Positions 54,757 through 62,509 of a DNA stretch of 64,000 nt are shown one piece after another. The stretch lies in the NCBI GenBank assembly GCA_002381645.1, contig DFXE01000010.1:98661-162660 (forward strand). The letters are read 5' to 3'. Made by a program: the position numbers and the translations under genes. The notes beneath the pieces were generated by a model, which worked only from the letters and a program-made list of their open reading frames with translations, made no database searches and had not been told where the DNA came from. Position 1 is the first letter of the stretch; the number at the start of each line of letters is the position of its first letter. Source of the stretch: Bacteroidales bacterium UBA4116 (GTDB lineage Bacteria > Bacteroidota > Bacteroidia > Bacteroidales > Tannerellaceae).

Positions 54757-55887
54757 ATGAATTTTAAATTGCAATATAACGACACACAGTCGAATGCTCG
54801 GGCAGGTTTAATTACTACTGATCACGGAGTAATTGAAACACCTATTTTTATGCCTGTGGGTACTCAGGGAACAGTAAAAGCTGTTCATATGACTGAGTTA
54901 AAGGATGATATAAATGCTCCTATTATACTTGGAAATACATATCATCTTTATCTTCGGCCTGGAACTGAAATATTAGAAAGGGTAGGGGGCTTACATAAAT
55001 TTAATAGTTGGGATCGTGCCATCTTGACCGACAGCGGAGGATTTCAAGTCTTTTCTCTTTCCGAAAATCGCAAGCTTCATAAAGAAGGGGCTGAGTTTCG
55101 CTCCCATATTGATGGTTCAAAGCATTTTTTTACACCTGAAGGGGTAATGGATATTCAACGTTCTATTGGAGCTGACATTGTTATGGCTTTTGATGAATGT
55201 TGTCCCGGTGATGCCGATTATGAATATGCTAGAAATTCACTTCAGCTTACAGAGCACTGGTTGGATCGTTGTGTAGAAAGATTTTATTATACAGAACCGA
55301 AATATGGATACAGACAGAGTCTTTTTCCTATTGTACAAGGATGCATTTATACTGATTTACGTAGAAAGGCGGCCGAATATGTTGCTGCAAAATATGCAGA
55401 TGGTAATGCAATCGGTGGATTAGCCGTTGGTGAACCAACGGAAAAAATGTATGAGATGATCGAAGTTGTCAATGAAATACTTCCAAAAGATAAACCCCGT
55501 TACCTGATGGGGGTAGGAAAGCCTGTAAACCTTCTTGAATCTATTGAAAGAGGAGTGGATATGTTTGATTGTATTATGCCTACACGTAATGGTAGAAACG
55601 GACAACTTTTCACAAAATTTGGAACCATAAATATGCGGAATAAAAAGTGGGCAGATGATTTTTCTCCTATAGATCCAGAAGGACATTCATATGTTGATAC
55701 TCTCTATAGCAAAGCTTATTTACATCATTTAATAAAGGTGGAAGAAATTTTAGGACTACAAATAGCATCGATTCACAATTTAGCTTTTTATCTTTGGTTG
55801 GTAAAAGAAGCCCGCAGACATATTTTAGCAGGTGATTTTACTTCTTGGAAGAGCGGAATGGTCCGCCAATTATCTAACCGGTTGTAA
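54757..55887 (+). CDS. tgt: tRNA-guanine transglycosylase
   Basis: It exchanges G34 in GUN anticodons for preQ1 on the way to queuosine. A 376-residue TIM barrel with ILGNTYHLYLRPG, LTDSGGFQVFSL (substrate Asp), SIGADIVMAFDECCPGD, AIGGLAVGEP, YLMGVGKP and DMFDCIMPTRNGRNG (nucleophile Asp). The usual zinc site (three Cys in a CxCxxC pattern, then His) is altered: the segment reads DPEGHSYVDTLYSKAYLHH, with Gly, Ser and Asp at the Cys positions, while the IHNL His remains. The same change may be general in Bacteroidota. It is followed at once by lptG (stop and ATG adjacent). Confidence 0.95.
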   Translation: MNFKLQYNDTQSNARAGLITTDHGVIETPIFMPVGTQGTVKAVHMTELKDDINAPIILGNTYHLYLRPGTEILERVGGLHKFNSWDRAILTDSGGFQVFSLSENRKLHKEGAEFRSHIDGSKHFFTPEGVMDIQRSIGADIVMAFDECCPGDADYEYARNSLQLTEHWLDRCVERFYYTEPKYGYRQSLFPIVQGCIYTDLRRKAAEYVAAKYADGNAIGGLAVGEPTEKMYEMIEVVNEILPKDKPRYLMGVGKPVNLLESIERGVDMFDCIMPTRNGRNGQLFTKFGTINMRNKKWADDFSPIDPEGHSYVDTLYSKAYLHHLIKVEEILGLQIASIHNLAFYLWLVKEARRHILAGDFTSWKSGMVRQLSNRL

Positions 55888-56979
55888 ATGATGAAGAAAT
55901 TCGGATTAAAAAAGCTCGATTGGTATATTATCAAACAATTTCTTGGAACTTATATCTTTGCAATTATTCTGATCATATCTATTTCAGTAGTATTTGATAT
56001 AAACGAGAAAATCGATAAATTTCTCAAGCCTGAAGTACAATTAAAGGAAATAATTTTTGATTATTACCTAAACTTTATCCCTTATTTTGCTAATCTTTTC
56101 AGCCCTTTATTTACGTTTATTGCTGTAATCTTTTTTACTTCTAAACTGGCTGATAAATCCGAAATCATAGCGATGTTGGCTTGTGGTATGAGTTTCAGGC
56201 GTTTAATGCTTCCATATGGTATATCAGCCGGTGTAATAGCATTGGCTACATTTGTACTGAATGCTTTTATCATTCCTCCTGCCAATGTTACGAGAATTGA
56301 TTTTCAGAATAAATATATCCGTAATAAAGCTGTGGACTTTGCCCGTAATGTTCAATTGGAAGTTGAGCCGGGTGTTATCGCTTATTTTGACCGCTATGAT
56401 GATAAGTCTAGAATGGGATATCGTTTTTCACTGGAACATTTTGAAGATAAGCATTTGATCTCCCGCCTTACTGCTAATCAAATAAAATATGATAGTTTGT
56501 ACAACTGGACTGTAATCGATTATATGATACGCGACTTTGATGGGATGCGTGAACATATCAGTACGGGTACGAGGAAGGATACAACCCTTACTATCATTCC
56601 CTCAGATTTCCTTATATCTGTAAATGATAATGAAACCATGACTACGCCGGAATTAGCAACATATATAAACAGACAAAAAAAACGTGGTATTGGTAATATT
56701 CAGTCTTTTGAAATTGAATATCATAAACGGTATGCAGCTATTATGGCTGCTTTTATTCTTACTAGTATAGGAGCTTCATTGTCATCCAGAAAAATTAAAG
56801 GAGGTATGGGTCTAAATATTGGTATTGGCCTCGGATTAAGTTTTTCTTATATTTTATTTACTACTGTTACATCTACATTTGCAATTAATGGGTTTGTTAG
56901 CCCGATGGTTGCTGCATGGATTCCTAATATTATTTATATATTTATAGCTATTTACCTGTATCAAAAAGCACCGAGATAA
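55888..56979 (+). CDS. lptG: LptG/LptF-family LPS export permease
   Basis: An inner-membrane permease of the LptBFG system that extracts lipopolysaccharide for transport to the outer membrane. A 363-residue YjgP/YjgQ protein: N-terminal LDWYIIKQFLGTYIFAIILI, three membrane segments in the first ~110 residues with DKSEIIAMLACGMSFRRLMLP, a periplasmic beta-jellyroll region (about 130-270), and three membrane segments at the C-terminus (AAIMAAFILTSIGASLSSRK onwards). Whether it is the F or G paralogue is uncertain; the symbol follows usual practice. It starts directly after the tgt stop codon and is convergent with the thioredoxin gene 5 bp away. Confidence 0.88.
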   Translation: MMKKFGLKKLDWYIIKQFLGTYIFAIILIISISVVFDINEKIDKFLKPEVQLKEIIFDYYLNFIPYFANLFSPLFTFIAVIFFTSKLADKSEIIAMLACGMSFRRLMLPYGISAGVIALATFVLNAFIIPPANVTRIDFQNKYIRNKAVDFARNVQLEVEPGVIAYFDRYDDKSRMGYRFSLEHFEDKHLISRLTANQIKYDSLYNWTVIDYMIRDFDGMREHISTGTRKDTTLTIIPSDFLISVNDNETMTTPELATYINRQKKRGIGNIQSFEIEYHKRYAAIMAAFILTSIGASLSSRKIKGGMGLNIGIGLGLSFSYILFTTVTSTFAINGFVSPMVAAWIPNIIYIFIAIYLYQKAPR

Positions 56980-56984
56980 ATCTT

Positions 56985-57344
56985 TTACTTTAAGAGAACA
57001 TTCTGTATTGCTTTTTTGAATTCAGATTTACTCATATTTCCACGTGCCATTTGTGGACGTTTATTTAGTGGGCAAAACAGAACGGAAGGAATATTTCGAA
57101 TGCCAAAAGCTGAAACCAGATCCTCTTCTTTATCAGTATTCACTTTATAGATGTCTATTTTTCCTGAAAATTCTGTAGCTAATTCATCGAGTATAGATGA
57201 AATCATTTTACATGGCCCATACCATTCGGCATAAAAGTCTACAATACAAGGCTTTTCGCCTTTAAAAACCCATTCGTCTGGATGTTCTTCATAATTGGCA
57301 ACTTTTCTTAAGAAGTCGGATTTTGTAAGTTGAGTAGTCTTCAT
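56985..57344 (-). CDS. thioredoxin-family protein with WYGPC active site
   Basis: A 119-residue thioredoxin fold. The active-site segment reads FYAEWYGPCKMISSIL: the first Cys of the usual WCGPC is Tyr, so only the resolving Cys remains. The cis-Pro loop is intact (IRNIPSVLF). A normal disulphide reductase cycle is not possible; it could act as a chaperone, a binding subunit or a monothiol protein. There is no signal peptide, so it is cytoplasmic. The frame is intact, and it is convergent with lptG and downstream of the superoxide dismutase gene, from which a terminator separates it. Confidence 0.9.
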   Translation of the reverse strand: MKTTQLTKSDFLRKVANYEEHPDEWVFKGEKPCIVDFYAEWYGPCKMISSILDELATEFSGKIDIYKVNTDKEEDLVSAFGIRNIPSVLFCPLNKRPQMARGNMSKSEFKKAIQNVLLK

Positions 57345-57395
57345 TAGGTTTGTTTTCTTCCTTTTTACGTAGAGTGTTAGTTATATATGCAGAGA

Positions 57396-57424
57396 AAACC
57401 GCACGACTTTTAAACGTGCGGTTT
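57396..57424 (-). terminator. terminator of the superoxide dismutase gene
   Basis: AAACCGCACG (57396-57405) pairs with CGTGCGGTTT (57415-57424), a perfect 10-bp stem with a 9-base loop. On the minus strand it is followed by T residues, fitting the end of the sod transcript. Confidence 0.82.
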
Positions 57425-57452
57425 ATTTTTATAATTTATAATTGAAAGTTTG

Positions 57453-58028
57453 TCAGTATCTCTCACCCACAACATTCCAATCAATAATCTTCCATAATTC
57501 TTTTAAGTGATCGGCCTTACGGTTTTGATAATCTAAATAATAGGAATGTTCCCAAACGTCAAAACCTAAAACCGGTGTAAGATCTTTAGTCACAGGGTTG
57601 CTACCATTTGCTTCTTTTATTATGGAAAGCTTTCCGTTATTGTCTTTGGCCAGCCATACCCAACCGGAGCCAAATAAAGATGTTCCCGCTTCTTCAAATT
57701 CTTTTTTGAAATTATCAAATGAACCCCATTGGGAGTTGATTGCTTCCGCTAACCTGCCTGTTGGTTGTCCTCCCCCGTTAGGAGAGAATTGGGTAAAATA
57801 CAGATTATGATTTAATACTTGTCCGGCGTTGTTAAAAATACCACCATCCGAATTTTTTACTATGGATACAAGTTCTGAATTTTCAAATTGGGTTCCCGGA
57901 ACAAGCTTATTTAAATTGTCTACATAAGTTTGTAAATGCTTTCCGTGATGTAACTCTATAGTTTGTTTACTAATTACCGGTTCTAATGCATTTGTGGCAT
58001 ATGGTAATTTAATTAATTCAAATTTCAT
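57453..58028 (-). CDS. Fe/Mn superoxide dismutase
   Basis: It converts superoxide to hydrogen peroxide and oxygen. The 191-residue form starting MKFELIKLPYATNALEP has the metal ligands in HHGKHLQTYVDNLN (first His), NHNLYFTQFSP (second His), LGFDVWEHSYYLDYQNRK (Asp and His), and the GSGWVWL segment. The frame is open to 58100, adding 24 residues with a hydrophobic stretch (LLLSMLLLF) but few positive charges; the shorter start is chosen because it is where homologues begin. Iron rather than manganese is likely in this phylum but is not decided here. A terminator follows. Confidence 0.93.
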   Translation of the reverse strand: MKFELIKLPYATNALEPVISKQTIELHHGKHLQTYVDNLNKLVPGTQFENSELVSIVKNSDGGIFNNAGQVLNHNLYFTQFSPNGGGQPTGRLAEAINSQWGSFDNFKKEFEEAGTSLFGSGWVWLAKDNNGKLSIIKEANGSNPVTKDLTPVLGFDVWEHSYYLDYQNRKADHLKELWKIIDWNVVGERY

Positions 58029-58303
58029 AACATTTTCTTTTTTATCAGTTATTGGATTGTTTGTAAAAAGCAAAAGCATGCTTAGGAGCAAATTGAGCAT
58101 AAGTTATTCTTTTTTTACTGTTATTAATCATCATGAATATTCGCTTACATATTTCTAACATATGCAAGAAGTGTTTTGTTCTCGTTTTTTGATTTATTAA
58201 TATATTAAGGTGTTTTTTCAACATTGAATGAAGATAATATCAAATTTGTTCCTATTTTTGTTACCTCAAATAATTAATATATACACAGTAAAAATAATCG
58301 TAG

Positions 58304-58846
58304 ATGTCAAAGAAAGTAGGGAATTTAATTCCCAACACCTTTTTTATAACAAAAGGTAGTGGTGAATCAGACTTGGAAAAACATGCAGGTTCTTACCATA
58401 TGGCTCTTTATGATGCTAATATTTCAGATTTTAATATCATGACATATTCTTCTGTTATCCCTGCAACTGCCCATTTAGCTACGATGGATGAAATCGATCT
58501 TCCACCTTTCGGATCGGAAATGAAGACAATTATGGCTATATCGCATGGTTATCAGGATGAGTTCGTATCTGCAGGAGTAGTATATGCATGGATGTATAAA
58601 GATGAGAATTTTGATGAAAAAATCGGAGGTCTTGTCTGTGAAGTTAGTGGGCGATACCGTATAGAAGAATTGGAATCGCGCTTGATCCGTGTAATTAATG
58701 ATCTTCACCAAAAAACATATGGTGATTATTATTTAGGAGAACTTAATTTCATCACCGAAGGAATAACAATTGAAAAAAGATATGGAACAGCTATCGCAGC
58801 TTTATGTTTTATAGACTTTATTGTACCGGAAATAAACGAAGAATGA
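58304..58846 (+). CDS. pyruvoyl-dependent arginine decarboxylase
   Basis: It decarboxylates arginine to agmatine with a pyruvoyl group made by self-cleavage of the proenzyme, so no PLP is needed. The 180-residue protein has the cleavage site TYSSVIP; by analogy to the archaeal enzyme the chain would break between Ser49 and Ser50. Other typical stretches are VGNLIPNTFFITKGSG, LPPFGSEMKTIMA and DYYLGELNFITEG. It is a single gene with a terminator after it. Agmatine ureohydrolase or spermidine genes are not in the window. Polyamine synthesis or acid resistance are both possible roles. Confidence 0.9.
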   Translation: MSKKVGNLIPNTFFITKGSGESDLEKHAGSYHMALYDANISDFNIMTYSSVIPATAHLATMDEIDLPPFGSEMKTIMAISHGYQDEFVSAGVVYAWMYKDENFDEKIGGLVCEVSGRYRIEELESRLIRVINDLHQKTYGDYYLGELNFITEGITIEKRYGTAIAALCFIDFIVPEINEE

Positions 58847-58871
58847 ATTATTTCTTCATATAGCTATAATT

Positions 58872-58900
58872 AAGTCTCATAAAATAATGAGGCTTTTTTT
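58872..58900 (+). terminator. terminator of the arginine decarboxylase gene
   Basis: A 9-bp stem with one G-U pair (58872-58880 with 58887-58895) has a 6-base loop and is followed by a T run. Confidence 0.85.
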
Positions 58901-58933
58901 GTTTTCTAACATATCATTTCTTTCTTTGTATGT

Positions 58934-59428
58934 ATGAAAAAGATTATAAATCCTTGGAATGGCTTAGATGGTTATATGTGTTTTGCCTGTTCGCCTGCAA
59001 ATCCATCAGGACTTCATATGGAATTTTATGAAGATGGTGATGATGTGGTAGCATACTGGAAACCCAACGGATATTATCAAGGTTGGCTGAATACACTACA
59101 CGGCGGCGTTCAAAGTACCTTAATGGATGAAATTGGCGGATGGATTATTGTAAGAAAATTACAGACTACAGGTGTTACTTCCAGATTAGAGGCCAGATTT
59201 TTAAAAAGTATATCAACAGATGAACCATTATTAATGATTAGAGGACGTATTACGGATAAAAAGAGGAATGCTATATTTATTGAGTCAGAAATATATAATT
59301 CCAAGAATGAATTATGTGCTGAATCCAATATGGTTTATTTTACTGTTTCGTCTGAGCGTGCTAAACAAGAGTATCATTTTACAGGTTGTATAACTGAAGA
59401 TGAATCTAATAATAAAAATCAAATATGA
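58934..59428 (+). CDS. hotdog-fold thioesterase (PaaI-like)
   Basis: A 164-residue acyl-CoA thioesterase of the PaaI group. N-terminal CFACSPANPSGLHMEFY with its Cys/Asn-Pro pattern, and the hotdog signature LNTLHGGVQSTLMDEIGGW in which the Gly-Gly-V and the Asp/Glu form the active site. The C-terminal tail (about 140-164) is charged. The substrate is unknown. Its stop overlaps the nfo start as ATGA, so the two are translated together. Confidence 0.88.
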   Translation: MKKIINPWNGLDGYMCFACSPANPSGLHMEFYEDGDDVVAYWKPNGYYQGWLNTLHGGVQSTLMDEIGGWIIVRKLQTTGVTSRLEARFLKSISTDEPLLMIRGRITDKKRNAIFIESEIYNSKNELCAESNMVYFTVSSERAKQEYHFTGCITEDESNNKNQI

Positions 59429-60261
59429 AATATGTTGGAGCGCATGTCAGCGCATCCGGGGGAGTTCAAAATACTCCTGTTAATGCAAACCAAATAGGAG
59501 CAAGGGCATTTGCTTTCTTTACAAAGAATCAACGGCAATGGAAAGCATCTCCTTTGACAGAAGAGAGTATCAGGCTTTTTAAAGAAAGGTGTAATGAATA
59601 CGGATATCTGCCAAAACACATCTTGCCGCACGATAGTTATCTGATAAATTTAGGTCATCCGGATAAAGAAGCAATCCGGAAGTCAAGAGATGCCTTTTTG
59701 GATGAAATGCAACGATGTGAACAATTAGGATTAGATCGTCTAAATTTTCATCCAGGCAGCCATCTTAACGAAATAAGTATCGAAGCTTGTATTCATCGAG
59801 TAGCAGAATCTATAAATCGTACACTGGATCAGACTATTGGTGTATGTGCAGTTATTGAAAATACAGCTGGACAGGGCTCGAATATAGGATATACATTCGA
59901 GCAAATTGCCGGGATTATTGATAAAGTCGAAGACAAATCCAGAGTCGGAGTATGTATTGATACAGCACATGCATTAGCTTCTGGTTATGAAATGCGTACA
60001 ACAGAAAGTTTCAATAAAACCTTTTTGTACTTTGATGAGGTTATAGGATTCTCATATTTAAAAGGAATGCACATAAATGATTCTAAAAAAGAATTAGGAA
60101 CAAAAGTGGATCGACATGATAGCATAGGAAAAGGAGTAATGAGTATTACCACTTTTGAATTGATTATGCATAACCCCCATTTTGATGATATTCCGTTAAT
60201 ATTAGAGACACCAAATGAAAGTATCTGGGCAGAAGAGATTTCTTATCTTTATTCCTTATGA
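59425..60261 (+). CDS. nfo: endonuclease IV (AP endonuclease)
   Basis: It nicks DNA at abasic sites in base excision repair. A 278-residue Zn-dependent TIM barrel with GAHVSASGG at the N-terminus, LNFHPGSHL, VCIDTAHALASGY, and the cluster HINDSKKELGTKVDRHDSIG that holds zinc ligands; it ends ETPNE with the last Glu. Normal length. It overlaps the thioesterase gene by 4 bp. Confidence 0.96.
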   Translation: MKYVGAHVSASGGVQNTPVNANQIGARAFAFFTKNQRQWKASPLTEESIRLFKERCNEYGYLPKHILPHDSYLINLGHPDKEAIRKSRDAFLDEMQRCEQLGLDRLNFHPGSHLNEISIEACIHRVAESINRTLDQTIGVCAVIENTAGQGSNIGYTFEQIAGIIDKVEDKSRVGVCIDTAHALASGYEMRTTESFNKTFLYFDEVIGFSYLKGMHINDSKKELGTKVDRHDSIGKGVMSITTFELIMHNPHFDDIPLILETPNESIWAEEISYLYSL

Positions 60262-60288
60262 AAAGTTGGTTAAATTGATTAATTAGTT

Positions 60289-60296
60289 TAACTTTG
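60289..60296 (+). promoter_or_regulatory. -7 promoter box of rpsP
   Basis: TAACTTTG matches TAnnTTTG, 40 bp before the rpsP ATG; a TTGG at 60266-60269 lies 19 bp upstream as a -33-like element. Confidence 0.6.
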
Positions 60297-60335
60297 CACC
60301 CGCTAATACAAACAGCTTAAATTAATTATTCAAAC

Positions 60336-60890
60336 ATGGCAACAAAAATTAGATTGCAAAGACACGGTCGTAAAGGGTACGCGTACTACAAGATCGTAAT
60401 TGCAGACAGCAGGGCTCCACGTGATGGAAGATTTATTGAAAGGGTAGGTTCTTATAATCCGAACACTAATCCTGCTACAATAGATTTGAATTTCGAAAGA
60501 GCTTTGTATTGGTTACAAGTAGGTGCTCAACCAACTGACACAACCCGTAGTATTCTTTCGCGTGAAGGTGTACTTATGAAGAAACACTTATTAGATGGTG
60601 TGAAAAAAGGTGCTTTTGATGAAGCTACTGCTGAATCAAAATTTCAGACTTGGTTGAAAGACAAACAAAACTCAACGCAGGCTTTTAAAGATAAAGAACG
60701 CGAAGCAGCAAAGGCAGAAGAAAAGGCTCGTTTAGAAGCAGAGAAAGAAGCTAATAAAGCAAAAGCAGAAGAAGTAGCAAAAAAGAAAGCTGAGTTAGCT
60801 GCAGCCGATGCTGCTAGTAAACAGCAAGAGGTTGAAGCAGAAGCTCCATCTGTGGACGAGTCTACGGCTGTAGAAGAAAAATCGGAGTAA
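60336..60890 (+). CDS. rpsP: 30S ribosomal protein bS16
   Basis: A small-subunit ribosomal protein. The core (residues 1-~85) is typical: MATKIRLQRHGRKGYAYYKI, ADSRAPRDGRFIERVGSYNP, and PTDTTRSILSREGVLMKKH. A ~90-residue C-terminal tail rich in Lys, Glu and Ala (AKAEEKARLEAEKEANKAKA) makes it 184 residues, twice the E. coli length. Such tails occur across Bacteroidota and probably form a helix followed by an acidic end. It is a single gene with its own promoter and terminator; it is not in the usual rpsP-rimM-trmD-rplS order. Confidence 0.97.
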   Translation: MATKIRLQRHGRKGYAYYKIVIADSRAPRDGRFIERVGSYNPNTNPATIDLNFERALYWLQVGAQPTDTTRSILSREGVLMKKHLLDGVKKGAFDEATAESKFQTWLKDKQNSTQAFKDKEREAAKAEEKARLEAEKEANKAKAEEVAKKKAELAAADAASKQQEVEAEAPSVDESTAVEEKSE

Positions 60891-60914
60891 AGTTATTTAC
60901 TAGCTTAATAAAGA

Positions 60915-60946
60915 AGGTGTATCAAATAATTGGTACACTTTTTTTA
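60915..60946 (+). terminator. terminator of rpsP
   Basis: GTGTATCAA pairs with TTGGTACAC, extended to 11 bp (60915-60925 with 60930-60940), loop of 4, followed by a T tract. Confidence 0.88.
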
Positions 60947-61038
60947 TTTATATTTATGTTAAAAAATATATCATTTGTTTATTTATGCGATAAAACATAT
61001 AAAAATATTTGCATATTTATAATGGAATAATATCATTA

Positions 61039-61070
61039 TTTGTTTTTATGATAATTTTTATGTATCTTTG
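61039..61070 (+). promoter_or_regulatory. promoter of the leader/thioredoxin-like gene
   Basis: TTTG (61039-61042), a 20-bp spacer, then TATCTTTG (61063-61070): the complete Bacteroidota consensus. The predicted start is near 61077, about 160 bases before the ATG at 61236. Confidence 0.75.
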
Positions 61071-61076
61071 CCATCG

Positions 61077-61235
61077 TTTTTATGATAAAGGAAAAAATCT
61101 TTAGCGAAAGATTGTTATTTATCATCTCCCTGAAAGTCAGGAATCGGATTAAGTTGAAAACGTTATATTAAAACTTTTTCACTATTAATATTGTTTTAAA
61201 CATAATCCGATTAAGTTTAACGTAAAAATTACATT
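61077..61235 (+). promoter_or_regulatory. structured 5' leader of unknown function
   Basis: The ~159-base leader can fold into several stems: an outer ATGATAAA/TTTATCAT pair enclosing the perfect hairpin AATCTTT-AGCG-AAAGATT, then CTGA-AAG-TCAG, then a 10-bp long-range stem AATCGGATTA (61142-61151) with TAATCCGATT (61203-61212) that ends 23 bases before the ATG. It matches no riboswitch or leader class that I recognise. It may be a regulatory leader or a small RNA. Confidence 0.45.
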
Positions 61236-61736
61236 ATGAAAGTAAGAACTTATGTTCTCATTGTAACAGTAACACTATTAACAGTGTCGGCTGCTACAAA
61301 AGACGTAAGATCAGTTGAAGGGTTATCTCCAGGAGATCTTGCTCCGAGAATTGAGTCTTTAGGAAATGCAAAAGGATTGGATTTCCAAAATCATTCGGGT
61401 CGTTATACTTTACTTAATTTTTGGGCTGCTTATGATGCAGAATCAAGAGCACGAAATGTAAAGTTCTCGAATGCAGTAAACAAACTTAGTTCTGAAAAAA
61501 TTGCGTTATGTTCTATCTCACTCGATCAAAAAAAATCTATCTTTTCAGAAACAGTGAGAATTGATAATCTGAATGAAGTAACACAATTTCATGTAGAACA
61601 AATGGAAAAGTCAGCGTTGTTGAAGAAGTATGACCTAAAAAGAGGATTTAGAAACTATCTGATTGACGACAAAGGGGTAATTGTAGCAAAAGATTTTGCT
61701 CCTCAGGAACTGACAGAAATCTTGAAAACAATTTAA
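61236..61736 (+). CDS. exported thioredoxin-fold protein without CxxC
   Basis: A 166-residue TlpA-like protein. The signal peptide (VLIVTVTLLTVSAATK) is followed by LSPGDLAPRIESLG, the YTLLNFWAAYDAESRARN strand-helix where redox-active relatives have WCxxC, then IALCSISLDQKKSIF, and YLIDDKGVIVAKDF. The fold pattern is that of TlpA/AhpC-TSA, but the two active-site Cys are absent; one Cys remains at about residue 90. Function is unknown. It is a single gene with a long structured leader and a bidirectional terminator after it. Confidence 0.8.
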   Translation: MKVRTYVLIVTVTLLTVSAATKDVRSVEGLSPGDLAPRIESLGNAKGLDFQNHSGRYTLLNFWAAYDAESRARNVKFSNAVNKLSSEKIALCSISLDQKKSIFSETVRIDNLNEVTQFHVEQMEKSALLKKYDLKRGFRNYLIDDKGVIVAKDFAPQELTEILKTI

Positions 61737-61756
61737 TTCAATTAGATTCTTCATTT

Positions 61757-61787
61757 GAAAAGGGCTATCGGTTTGGTAGCCCTTTTC
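61757..61787. terminator. bidirectional terminator
   Basis: GAAAAGGGCTA (61757-61767) pairs perfectly with TAGCCCTTTTC (61777-61787); the arms supply T runs on both strands. It lies between convergent genes. Confidence 0.88.
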
Positions 61788-61810
61788 TGATTTATAAAAT
61801 AAGATTATAA

Positions 61811-62404
61811 TCAATTTAGATGTGGATCCTTGGGGAAGTTAATCCATGCTTTATATTGATTACCCAATACTTCTAATGAATCTTTCCAATAAGATTCTCC
61901 ATCTGCAAGCATGATACTGGCATTTCCCGAATGACTAACCATCCATGAATCTTCTTTTATTTCAAATCCTAACTGCCCTTTGATCCAACCTGAATATCCT
62001 AAAAAAAATTTTACTTTTCCTTTTATAGAATTTCCCTCTATCATATATTGTTTTAAAATATCAAAATCTCCATCAAAATATAAACCTTCTGAAATTTCCA
62101 TTGAATCAGGTATCAATTCATGTAAAGTATGGATAAAAAATAATCTATTCGAACTCACCGGACCGCCTAAATAGATAGGTATATCAGATAGATTTTCAAG
62201 ATCAGAGAAGAAATCATTAATTACTAAATTGGTTTTTTTGTTTAGTACAAATCCCATTGATCCATTCTTATTGTGTTCAATCAATAAAACCACGGAACGT
62301 TGGAAATAAGCGTCTTGTAAAAACGGCTCTGAAATGAGAATACTACCTTTTTCTGGAAGCAAATTGTTATGTTTGATCTTAAATAAATTATTATAAGCTG
62401 CCAT
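61811..62404 (-). CDS. YqgE/AlgH-family protein
   Basis: A 197-residue protein of the YqgE (DUF179) family, cytoplasmic, of unclear function. Landmarks: PEKGSILISEPFLQDAYFQR, VVLLIEHNKNGSMGFVLNKK, IYLGGPVSSNRLFFIH, and FFLGYSGWIKGQLGFEI. The start at 62404 (MAAYNNLF) is chosen; the open frame to 62464 adds 20 hydrophobic residues with no family match. It is convergent with the thioredoxin-like gene. Confidence 0.9.
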   Translation of the reverse strand: MAAYNNLFKIKHNNLLPEKGSILISEPFLQDAYFQRSVVLLIEHNKNGSMGFVLNKKTNLVINDFFSDLENLSDIPIYLGGPVSSNRLFFIHTLHELIPDSMEISEGLYFDGDFDILKQYMIEGNSIKGKVKFFLGYSGWIKGQLGFEIKEDSWMVSHSGNASIMLADGESYWKDSLEVLGNQYKAWINFPKDPHLN

Positions 62405-62509
62405 AATTAGTAGGAGTAAACAATTAATTTGTGACAATATATGGTTTTTTACTACAAATAGCAAATATAAATGCTTATAATTATAGTTAATATATATAAA
62501 ATAGTTTGA

